NCBI GenBank assembly: GCA_033980235.1
Contig: CM067070.1
Location: forward strand, 3,692,978 to 3,756,977
DNA from: Diadema setosum
Lineage: Eukaryota; Echinodermata; Echinoidea; Diadematoida; Diadematidae
Direction of reading: 5' to 3'
Length of the DNA: 64,000 nucleotides
The translations under genes were made by a program, and so were the position numbers. Under the pieces are notes generated by a model. It did not search any database. It saw only the letters and a program-made list of their open reading frames with translations, and was not told the DNA's origin. Positions 1-10,900 of the stretch are shown here, one piece after another (the stretch's first letter is position 1; each line of letters starts with the position of its first letter).

Positions 1-185
1 ACATAGCTACATTTGTTTGCACATCTCATTTATATTCCCTTCTATAATAGAATCAGTTTCCAAAATACCCTTTTCTTTTTCTCTCTTTTTCTCCTCCAAA
101 TTACTTATCAAAGACAATAATGGATCAGTGTCTTTTGATCCTCCATATTTTTTTTTTAATAATCTTAATGTTAGATGCCACTCAC

Positions 186-516
186 CCTCAACAGTAACTT
201 GTGCTGCTGGCTCAGTATTTGTCACCTGAGTCGCCTGACAAACATAACTCCCTTCCTCTGCAACTTGTGTGTCAGTGATTGTCAGTGTGGATGAAGTGGC
301 ATCATCTGATACATTGAAGTCATCATATTTTCGCGCATTAGTCAGCTTTGTCCCTCCACCAAACATAGCGACAACAGGGCTCACTGAGACATCACTCCAA
401 GTGAAAACTGATGATGTCCCTCCAGTCAATGTATATGTTAGCCGTGTGTTGGTTCCACGTTCCACTGCTACTGATGATGGTCCATTCAGCGTCTGACAAT
501 GTGTTACCATTATTAC
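186..516 (-). CDS. IgR-C exon 2: end of signal peptide plus V/I-type Ig domain
   Basis: The acceptor is TTTACTTGCAG just above 516 and the donor is G|GTGAGTGG below 186. The 331 nt read as 110 codons plus one base. The translation starts with a hydrophobic VIMVTHC, then CQTLNGPSS, the C-strand Trp in VFTWSD, and the F-strand motif EEGSYVCQA. The B-strand position, which is Cys in the IgR-B paralogue (ELRCSV), is Tyr here (RLTYTL; TAT against TGT), so the canonical intradomain disulfide cannot form in the usual way. The exon ends VTVEG, like VSVEG in IgR-B. It could be a decaying exon, but it is otherwise fully open. Confidence 0.75.
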
Positions 517-2203
517 CTGCAAGTAAAGAAATAGAAGAGCTGTATCCTTCCTTTCTTTTTTGTATTTTGGTAACGGCTCATGTTGGTTATAGTTGGGTAG
601 TGTCCGTGTGGTTTTTGTTTTTCCTATTTCTATTTTCTTTTCATTTATTTTTTTAAAGGGAAACATTGCATAATTATGCCGTCTACTGGTGAATTCTCAA
701 ATTACGTTACTTACACCGTTCAGGAAAATCGCTGTAACTGAAACGTATGCTAGGTGGTGTGCCGTCATTGTTGTATTCTTTTCGAAGTGGTGGAAAAACA
801 ATGGGAAAACAACATCAGAGTGGATATAAACGTTTTACGTACTTTAATTCGTCAAAACTCTTGCATTGTCGCTGCAGTTACATATCTACTGTTCGTTATG
901 GGCCTTTATATTGGAGGTGGAGCGGAATACACGGTTTCGGGGAGATTAAAAACAGAGACGCCATTCTATATTTGGCTCAGTTTATATCATGGAAATAAAT
1001 AACATCAAAATAGCGCAAGATCATACGAAAGTGTAAAGTTTTCTTCATCTTGTAGAATTTGCTAATTCTTTTATTCATACCAACTAACCATTTGTTTGTT
1101 TGTTTGTTTGTTTGTGTTTGTTTATAACTTGTAAACACTAACATTACTATCTGTATTTCTGTGGTCTTTTATGACACCATGCTAGTAGGTTGATTATGGA
1201 ACTTAGGCACATTAGGCCCTACTTGATTTTGTTGTTTCTGTTCTTTCTCGAAAACGGGAAAAACTTGAGTGGTGGGACATGTATTAGTAAAGAGGTGTTG
1301 AATTCATTATCTTGAAGTTGTAGGCCTAAATGGAAAATATCCCTGCAGTTGAAGTTGCTCTTTCTCATTTTCACACTTCTGGTGGTATACGCAGATCGTA
1401 AAATAATTCGACATTATGCTATGCAACACCTGCCCGAACCGGCAAATGGGCAACCGTTAAATTCTTGGTTTAAAAAAAAAAAGACTTCGAACTAAATTGT
1501 TCAGTGGGTAGGCAATTGGCAACACCACGGTAATAGAGAATAGAGATATAAGGCATAATTTCTTTAAAGGGAATGGCTAGTAACTGATCAGTGAGAATTA
1601 GTGAGAATGCTGGTTGATGATTATTCCAATTCTTGTGGGATTCATTTAACAGTATGTTGTATATCTCTTGTTAACTGCACATTAATTGAATGTGAGACCG
1701 TTTTGAAGCAAATAATGTTCACAGAACAAAAGATATATTGTGTACTCTTAAATGAATCCAACAAGGATGGGAACAATCATCCCCAGCCATTTCCACTGAT
1801 TCCCACTGATCAGTCACAAGCCATTCCCTTTAACATAGTAAGTGAAAAAAAAAAATATATATAATAATAGCTCACCTTTACTGACTTATGTGTTGTTGAA
1901 AAGTCACCCTAGGAATAGACCGGTCAGCTTTTTTACACATGTAGTTAACTGAAACATTCGGCGTGGAAACAAGACACTCTCTAAGGCTCAGCGAGCTGCG
2001 CAATATCGATAACAATAATGTACTGGAAATACATGTATCCGAAAACGAAGTAGTGAAGACACCGCCCTCTGGTGACGATACGCCATACGACACTTGCTTT
2101 AAGGCCGTCGATGGTGTTGGAGTGAGAGGCCAAAACACACATACACGCGCGCGCAACAATAAACGATAAACTCAACGAACACCGAGCCGAAAATCCTCTG
2201 CAT
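186..2203 (-). CDS. IgR-C: 5' part of an Ig-superfamily receptor gene (runs off window)
   Basis: Gene-level entry. Two exons are visible (2203-2147 signal peptide, 516-186 Ig domain) and the gene must continue left of position 1, because the Ig exon ends with a donor (G|GTGAGTGG) in phase 1. Exon sizes (57 and 331 nt) and the signal-peptide junction phase (0) are identical to exons 1 and 2 of IgR-B, and the Ig proteins share blocks such as CQTLNGPSS, VFTWSD and AEEGSYVCQA. By family knowledge this is a secreted or type-I membrane receptor; its ligand is unknown. The Ig exon is well supported; the signal exon is supported mainly by the parallel with IgR-B. Confidence 0.6.
517..2146 (-). other. 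IgR-C intron 1
   Basis: About 1.6 kb of AT-rich sequence between the candidate signal exon and the Ig exon. A short GTTT tandem lies at 1092-1122. Nothing coding was recognised on either strand. Confidence 0.4.
2147..2203 (-). CDS. IgR-C exon 1: candidate signal-peptide exon
   Basis: The 57 nt encode 19 residues starting with Met and rich in hydrophobics (FGSVFVEFIVYCCA), ending at a GTGTAT donor in phase 0, which joins in frame to VIMVTHC of exon 2. The IgR-B signal exon is also 57 nt and phase 0. The donor is weak and sits in an alternating GC/GT stretch, so this start is an inference; another upstream exon could serve instead. Confidence 0.45.
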
Positions 2204-2724
2204 GAACCACCTCTTGCGCAGGAGATCCAGTCCATGTTGCCATGAGATCACCAAAGAGTAGGATAGTAAAGTTGACTGACCAAGTGAGGTAGTATGTAAG
2301 TGTATGTGAATTTCAGTCGGATGCATTGCATCGAGCACTAGGTAATTGGTAGCTGAAGTGATTATATGTTCTTTAACCTTTGTACAGCTATTATTATGCA
2401 CAACATGAGTATTCCGAAGTTTTCACTATTTTTTCTTTCAGAAATGACAACAGGCTGGGTTTTATCGGAAAAATGCAAAATGGCAACTTGTCCTTAGATT
2501 TAGATATCGGGTCCAGCGGGATAGTTCTTTGATTGTCATTCGATGGAAAAGGTATCCATAGCAGAAAAAAAAATGCACATGATTACTTGATTTACGTACA
2601 TTGTCTAAGATCCCTTACTTCCGTTTAAGATGAGGAGTAAAAAGTCTGTTCTCAGGTGTTAATTACAGTCAATCGACTGTTATTTCAGACACACATGACA
2701 AAAGAGAAGTATATATACATCATA

Positions 2725-3261
2725 TGTGACCATGCATCACAAAACGAACTAAAAGTCGCACACACTGATATAGTGTAAGGACTGAAAATAGGTGAAATGG
2801 GTCAACCTAGCCAATCTTGACTTTTGTATTATTTTCTGAAAGAACATCTTCTTCTACACTATGCTAAAATTTAGGATCATATAACAAATAGGAAAGTATG
2901 TTTTTTTTTAGCATTTTATCTCAAATATTTTTTTTTTTGTACAATAGTGTGATTAAGTGTGTCTTTAGGATCCCCTTTTCATTTCTTAAAAACCTTGTAC
3001 ACACTCTTTACTTTCAACTCATAGCACAGCCAGCACAGCTTGGTAAAGATTAAGCTCTTGAATAGACACTGTATTTCAGAGCCTCTTTTCTCAGTTCACA
3101 CTTTTTCTGAGTGTGTGAATTCTTTCCACAATTTAGATAGGTTAAGAGAGTTATACAAGTGTACATCATTTTGAAGCTTAGAATCTGCTCTTTCAGAATC
3201 TGTCCTTAATTTAAAATCCATGTCTGGCGACTTCTTGTTTGTTTTGTGGTGCAGGGTCACA
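2725..3261 (-). mobile_element. R1 TIR element copy 1 (reverse)
   Basis: Begins TGTGACCATGCATCACAAAACG and ends TTTGTGGTGCAGGGTCACA. It matches the reverse complement of the 691-bp R1 element, with an internal deletion. Confidence 0.8.
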
Positions 3262-3263
3262 TA

Positions 3264-3954
3264 TGTGACCTTGCACCTCAAAACAAACAAAAAGTTGCCA
3301 GAAATGAATTTCTAGTTAATACCATATTCTGAAAGAGCAGACTTAAAGCTTTAAAATGATGTATAACTCAAATCAAATGGACTCTCCTAACCTATCTGAA
3401 TATTGGAAAGAAAGCACAAACTCAGGAAAAGGGGGAACTGAGAAAAGAGGCTCTGAAGTACAGTGTCTATTCAAGCGCTTAATCTTTACCAAACCGTGCT
3501 GGCTGTGCGATGAATGGGACAAAAAACAGAAAGTAAACCACCAGAGTAACAACAATGAAGAGATTATCAGATTAAACTGAAATTGAGCATGCCTCATTAA
3601 CACATTCTGTCCATAATCAATGCCAACTTTCAAAGCAGTAGCACTATCCTTTCAAAAGTTTTTGGAGTTAAACGTGAAGAGTGTGGACAATTCTTTTCAG
3701 AAATGAAAAGGGGATTCTAAAGACACACCTAAAACACTATTCTACCAAAAAATGTTCGAGAGAAACTGCTAAAAAAACACACTTTCCTGCCCGTTTTATG
3801 ATACCAAATTTTAGCATAATGTAAAAGAAGACCCTCTCTTTCAGAAAATATGAAAAAGGCAAGTTCGGCTAGGTTGACCCATTTCACTTAGTTTTAGTCC
3901 TCACGAAAAATCAGTGTGTGCAACTTTATGTTCGTTTTGAGGTGCACAGTCACA
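3264..3954 (+). mobile_element. R1 TIR element copy 2 (full length, 691 bp)
   Basis: Begins TGTGACCTTGCACCTCAAAA and ends TTGAGGTGCACAGTCACA. The ends are inverted repeats of about 35 bp. Length equals the copies at 22608 and 46891. It lies two bases (AT) from copy 1 in opposite orientation. Confidence 0.85.
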
Positions 3955-4019
3955 AATCATCTCGGTCACATATAGTATACAATATCTAAGTATCATCTCA
4001 ATCATAATATCATAATCTG

Positions 4020-4617
4020 TGTGAATCTGCATCACCAAACCAACAAAAAGTCGCCAAACATGGATTTTTAGGTAAGGGCAGATTCTGAAATCGCAGACTC
4101 TAAGCTTTAAAATCATATCTTATAACTCAATTCAAATGGATTAAAATGGAAAGATGTGTGGTGAAATGGGCAAAACACATGGTGTAAGCTATTGGAGCAA
4201 AAACAATGAATCGATAATCAGACTAAACTGAAATTGAGCTCGTTCAATTAAAACATTCTGTCCATTTTATGCAAACATTCTGTCCATGATTAATGCAAAC
4301 ATTCAAATTAGCTTTATCCTTTCAAAAGTTACTAGACTTGAAAGTGAAGAGTGTACAAAGGTTTTTTTAAGCTATGAAAGGGGCGTCCAAGTCATATCAG
4401 ATTATTCTACCCTCCCGAACAAGGGTTGTAGAAAAATTGATGAAAATACATATTTCCATTCATATAATGATCCAAAACTAAAGAAATATGTAGAAGATTA
4501 GCTCTTTCAGGAAATAAAATATGAAAAACTCAAAATTGACTCGGGGACTCATTACACCTACTTTGAATATTCACGTAAAATGAAGGGATGACACCTTTTC
4601 TGGTTTTATGATGCATA
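4020..4617 (+). mobile_element. R1 TIR element copy 3 (diverged)
   Basis: Begins TGTGAATCTGCATCACC with the AAAAAGTCGCC subterminal block. The 3' end runs into the next copy around 4617. Internal blocks such as CATTCTGTCCAT and AAAGTGAAGAGTGTAC are recognisable. Confidence 0.7.
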
Positions 4618-5287
4618 TTTGACCGTGCATCACAAAGCACAACAATTTGCAGCCTCTGATATTCTGTGAGGACCTCAAGAAGGTGAAGTAGGTAGACATC
4701 TTGGAATTTACATACTTTCTTAAAGAGCTCTCTTTTGTCTAAAATATTCTAAGTTTGGGGTCATTAAACGATTTGCAGCATTTTTTTTTTTACAACCCCT
4801 TTCTTCTTAGAGTAGTGCGATTAAATACGTCTGTACTGGTCTCTTTCGATATTTTTTATAATCCTTTGCATACCCTTCACTTCAACCCTAATAACTTTTG
4901 AATAGATAATGCTACCGCCTTTAAAGTTGGTATGTATTATGGACAGAATGTTTTATTTGAGCATATTCCGTTTCAGCTTAGTCTGATAATCTGCTCATTG
5001 TTGTTGCTACGTTTATATCCTGCTTTCCCTCCCACTCATGACACAACCATCACGCTTTGGAAAGATTAAACGCTTGAATACACCCTTCACTTTGAAGCAT
5101 CTTTTCTCAGTTCACACGGTCCTTTCCAGACTGCGTGTTTTCTTCCCGATATTTCCATAGGTTAGGAGAGTCCATTGAATAGGGTTATACATAATTTCAG
5201 AGCTCAGAATCTGCTCTTTCAATATGTGCCCTTAACTAAAAATCCATGTCTGGCGATTGTTTGTTGGTTTTGTGATGCAGAGTTAGA
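4618..5287 (-). mobile_element. R1 TIR element copy 4 (reverse, diverged)
   Basis: Begins GACCGTGCATCACAAAG and ends TTTTGTGATGCAGAG, in reverse orientation relative to copy 2. It abuts copy 3. Confidence 0.7.
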
Positions 5288-5817
5288 TATGGGTCGTCAC
5301 TTTTTTCCCTATAGTGATGACGGGAACGCGGCATAAGAATTGTCAATGGGAATGGCGAAGCAACGAGTCACTCGTGGCTACAAGATGCTACGCGCTTCTT
5401 ACTGTCATGGTTTCATGCGTTGTGAGTTGATAATAACCAATTTGACCCTAAGCGTCCGAAGTTTGTTTCAAGCCAATCAAATATGTTCAGTAGTATCTAA
5501 TCATAACTTCGAAACCACACCATCATTCTAGGATGGTAAATCTTTACAGCTTGTTACAGAAAAAAAGAAACAGAAAAACTGAAAACGACTTTCCTTGCAA
5601 TATTTCTCTATCGAAGTTACACATTGTACAACACGAATGGAAGGATAAACTTCTGATTTTTTCCATTAACTTTGATCCACAAATCAAGGTTCATAATTCA
5701 TGCATGACTGAGTTTAGAGCAAAGTACAATCATGCTACCAAATTTTCAGTTGGAGGCTCAAAATTGTGATTTTGAGTGATTTATTTCTTATTCAGAAAAG
5801 TTCATAACCCAAACCTC

Positions 5818-5853
<36 letters not shown>

Positions 5854-7902
5854 GTTTACGTGATAATTATTTGAAACATTAATTATCACATATGAAGAAC
5901 CCATGCTCGAAAAAAAAAATCATGAAAACATGCTTCCTTTCTACCGATTATACCAAGAATTTAGCTCAACGCTCAACTGACTCATTACCAGACTATGGGC
6001 TCATCCGCGCGATTGAAGTCACACAAAATTAGGACAGTACTACAGCGCATTTGATGTTGTGGAGGGAGAGGGGTGATATTTCCAGGGAATGTTGTAAGGG
6101 ACGAAAACCCCTTTGTTGTCAATGGTTAGCTGTGATACTTAACCAATAATACACTATAATATCATGAAACCAAACCGTATGTCACATTTCTATTAATCCC
6201 CTACCCTCACGTCTGTGCAAATTCACTGAAGCATTCAGGCTATATAGTCATCTGCCAAGTCGGGCAGGCGTCGGAAAAGCAAAATGGCTCTTTATTTACT
6301 ATCCGTCTATCTGAATGAAATTATTTTCAAATTAATTTTTCTCGAGCAGTTTTCATTCGTTTTTAACGCATGAGATGCCATATGAAATGAAAAAACAAAC
6401 AAACAAACAATAAAGGATATACAGGCTTTGACTGTCCTGCTGTCTTTTGTTCCAATTCTCCCTGCATGAATTATTATGGGCAAAGAGTCGTGCACGAAAT
6501 GAAAGAGGAGACGTATAGCTCTAAATTCATTCATATACATCGATCTCATAAAGCAAATGTATGAATATGATCGCAAATACTTCCAATGAAACTCGGTCTC
6601 GTACTTTTTTTTTTCCGAGAAACGCTCTACAGATTATGATATTTCAAGACATACATTATTTAGACATCGTTTCAGCTATTATGATGCATTATCTTTATTG
6701 TCACAATTTACTAGTACACCTTCATTTTTCTTACATCAGGAGTCCATACAACATCTACAAAAGCAAAGGTAAAAAGCGTATACAATAATGTATAAAAAGC
6801 TAAGATAATGAGTCTTAGCATGCATTATACATGATAAGGGTTTTACTTATACACGTCGGGATATTCTTTATAAATAATAGAATCCATCAATAGATCACAC
6901 AGTCTGCAAATACAGTGTAAGCTGAACATAAGTCCGCATATTATAGACTATGTAGATATGAACATTCTCAACCTGAACATCACATAGGGTGTTTGCTATT
7001 AGTGTCAGTATACACATTCGACCAGGTAAACAAACAAGTAATGAATAACCATCTGTTTTTATCCACATGTTGAGCGATATTCATGTGGTTGATAAGTTCA
7101 TTCTTTATAGAATTTTCCACTGGTATAATGTTAGATGGTCAAGATAAACATATCCGTTCTCCGTATAATTCCACGCCTGTGAAATCGGGAACATACAGTT
7201 TTACAAGCTTCATTGCTCAATTAATTTAGGCCCCATATTTCTGACATTTACTTGTGACATCCTTAGATGATAATGACCATGTACATTTGTGTTAAATGTT
7301 TTTTTTTTCTTCTCCAATCAAAAGATATGGTCGTATATATTTTGTATTCTTGTTTAACTATCAACTATTTTGTAATCCCATCACTGAGAAAGTGGAAATA
7401 TGAAAATAAATTTGAAACTTAAACTTCGAACTTGAAACAAGGCATAAATAATCGGCCAGGCTAACCTGGATACAGATAAACAAAGACTAGCATAAATTGG
7501 ATGCCCAGTTGTGCAGAGTCACCCTTTTTTTTTATCTACACTCACAATTTAAAGAATTTAAAATGTGCGTGCCTACCAAGCTTTCTTGGTATTGCACAGT
7601 GATAATAAGGTGTATAAAATGCAAGATATGTGCGTGGAAAAGGTTTCAAGAATTGCAAAAACGTTTGCTCTGATACTTTTACAGCATACGTAGTATTTAA
7701 GTATTTTTTTTTCCTGTTGATTGTCTCTATTTACCGAACAAACGGTAGCCTCGACTAATGTAGTTCGTGTTCAATACCATGATCATTGCTTCAAACGGTC
7801 TAAATAAATACATCATAATGGGGGAAATCTTCAAACAAGTTCATTCGCTTCATCACACAGAAAATGTTCCTCTCCTCCGATCTTTAGTTGGTGTCCAACG
7901 GC
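5288..7902. other. Intergenic stretch between IgR-B 3' end and IgR-C
   Basis: No gene recognised. It contains a (TG)n tract at 5819-5850 and several T-rich runs. Short open frames here (for example minus 6576-6307) have no recognisable domain and sit in AT-rich sequence. Confidence 0.4.
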
Positions 7903-7946
7903 TTACACTACCATTTCAAGTTCCCCATTAGGATCGAAGGCTATCT
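7903..7946 (-). CDS. IgR-B candidate terminal exon
   Basis: A strong acceptor (TTTTCCTATCTCCAG) precedes 7946. Read after one carried base it encodes IAFDPNGELEMVV and stops at 7905-7903. Read after two carried bases, which is what the 8079-8030 exon would supply, it encodes DSLRS and stops at 7930-7928. Which reading is used cannot be decided here. Confidence 0.4.
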
Positions 7947-10900
7947 CTGGAGATAGGAAAATAAGATAAAAACAAGTTAGAACTTGCCATTGATTTATAA
8001 AATGGAGAACGTGTTTGATCTATACATACCTCAGTCTTTCAAAGGAGATGCTTGGAGTATTCAGTGGGTAAAAAGTCTTCTGATATGAAAAATACATAAC
8101 ACAATTACCATTCAGAAAAGGTGAAGTACTTACATTAAGTTACAGTACATTACCTTGAAAATAATAAAATGATTTCTAATGGGGGGGGGGGGGGGATTAT
8201 GTTTTTTCTTTCTTTCTTTCTTGACTTTCCCAATGGATATATCGATATAGACTATGATTCACCCAGGTAGTATGCTAAAAGCGTGTTACCCATGGATGTT
8301 TGGTCTTTTTCATTTATTCATTTTTTTTTTCATTTTTTCATTTATTTATTTATTCATTTATTTCAATGCTCTTCTAACAGGGTGACCCTTTCATTTGGTT
8401 AACTGTTCTACCGAGGAGCCCTGCTCACATTATGTACTTACAGATACAGAACAGATTCAGATCTTCTCTCTTTTTTAACAAACAATGACAGCGTGCTTCG
8501 AATTAAAATGTGGAAAATCCTTTCCCTTATTTGAAGTTTGATAATGAAAAGCGTTCTTGAAATAATCCGCTGTGTGGGTCTTTAGTAACAAGGTGCAGTT
8601 AATGGCAAATTGTGTATCAATACTGGTGTGTGTCAACGTAGTCAATTTTAAGGGGATTTTGTTACTTTTATTTTACACGATTGAAAGAATAATTCTTCTC
8701 CAGTGGTATTTCAAATTCTGAAGTAATAAAACAATTACTCTTTTGCATCTTTTCAATTTATGACTCTACAAACTTTTAAATGAATGATGTCACAGCTCTA
8801 AAAGTAGCCATGGGTAGTAGCCATTACGATTTAACCTGAAAATGGGTTGCCATGGTCTTGTACACCCTGCTTTATTCATATACTTTTCCACTTCATTGTA
8901 CAAAGCACAGAACATTTCAAACCCTCTGTTCTCAGTAAGCACTTTTAACTCTTTATGTGCCATGGTGAAACCCCCCCCCCCTGTGTGCCACGTTATTCCG
9001 AGACACGAAGGTAGTCATGCTTTGAGAAAGAATTCTGTGTTTCTAATTTGTATAACCTCTACAAATTTCTGTTAAGATGGGCATAATAGTAGGCAAAGTC
9101 AAAGAGGAATGCCAAACTATCTTTCGATATAAATTTTATGACGAATCTGTTTTCAATTTCTCTCTCGAATGACCAGTTGTACATTACTGTAAAGGCATGA
9201 CTTTTGCACATAAAACCGTGACAGAAACTTAGAATGTACGAGCAAATCTAGTTGGGAACACCACTTGATAGTCAATTACCACATAGTATGCAAGCCGTAT
9301 ATGAGAGGAACAAAAGCACGAAGAACGCTTTCATCGTGCCGCGGGATTAGCAGTGATTAGCGATTTATCGATCGATTTTGGCGGCTTTGTTTGTTGAGCA
9401 GAATATGCGAAGTTGGCACGCCGTCGACTGAGCCGGACGTGCGAACGTGGCACATAAAGAGTTAAAAGTGTGTGCCTTCTTTCAATTATCCATATTTTCA
9501 TAATGATTCAGAATTTGTCCTTAACTAAGAATTAATTTCTAGCGATCTTTTTTTTTTCGGTGATGCAGGAATATACATACATTAAACAAAATGATATGAA
9601 AGATATCTATGCATCTCACCTTGAATTCCCTCCTCAGGTATCTCAAAAGCACTGTTTTCGCTGTCAAAACATGGCGCTCTCCTACAATGATTGTGTTAAA
9701 AAGGGGGAAAAACACAATGCTACAATTAAATCAGCAATGGCTTGTTCGGAATAAAGCATGTCAAAACAATGAAAGTGTATGAAATGGGCACAAAAATAAT
9801 GATAATAAGAACTCTTCTTTACGTCGATGGTTGACAAGCGTAATGTCGTGTTTACTTACTTGGTAATCTCAGCTTCCTCTGCCACTAAAGGTAAAGAAAA
9901 TACAAAAGACAAAATACTTATTTTCATGTTATCTAAACGATATTTTTGTTTGTTATATTGCCCAAATTGGATAATTACATTGCAAACTTGTTTATACACA
10001 CTCTGTATTAAAAGTTCATAGGTATAGAAAATCTTACCTTCGAAGAAGTGATCTACATTGCTTGTTTGTTGTTCGTTTGATTGTTGTTGTTGTTGTTGGC
10101 TTTTTTTGAGGGGGCATTATCTCAGTTATAACGATATTCAGCACTCATACCATTTATGGTAACATGTTTGTTTACCACCATTACACCCATATATCGCTAA
10201 GTACCCTCTGTGAGGTGTCCCGATTATTGTCGTTTATTACAATAAACGATAAGTGGATCGAAAGAACTGTCCAGACTTGAAGCAAAACTGTAAAAAAAAA
10301 AATAGGACCAACACCACAATATGGCGCGACTACTCTACGAAGAAGTTATTCTTATAGATTAACAGTGTATGAATGTGGTATATTACTTATTTATGGCGTA
10401 GTATGTTTGTATTTCTATCATTGATTTTTCGGTAAACCCTGCGCTTAGAAACATCCATATTAAGCGCCTCATAAATCTATGGCATTAGTACTATCACGAG
10501 GGGATGATGCCAGCTCACCGCTATAGGCGCAGGCCACTATACCTTGCTTGCACCAACCCAAGAAACCATGCCAATGTTACCCAAAAGCAATATACCTTGT
10601 TTGCACCAACACAATAAACCATACCAATGTTACCCAAAGTATTATACCTTGCTTGCACCAACCCAAGAAACCATGCCAATGTTACCCAAAGCACTATACC
10701 TTGCTTACACCAACACAATAAACCATACCAATGTTACCCAAAGTACTATACCTTGCTTGCACCAACCCAAGAAACCATGCCAATGTTACCCAAAGCACTA
10801 TACCTTGCTTGCACCAACACAAGAAACCATATCAATGTTACCCAAAGTACTATACCTTACTGGCACCAACCCATAAACCATACCAATGTTACCCAAAGTA

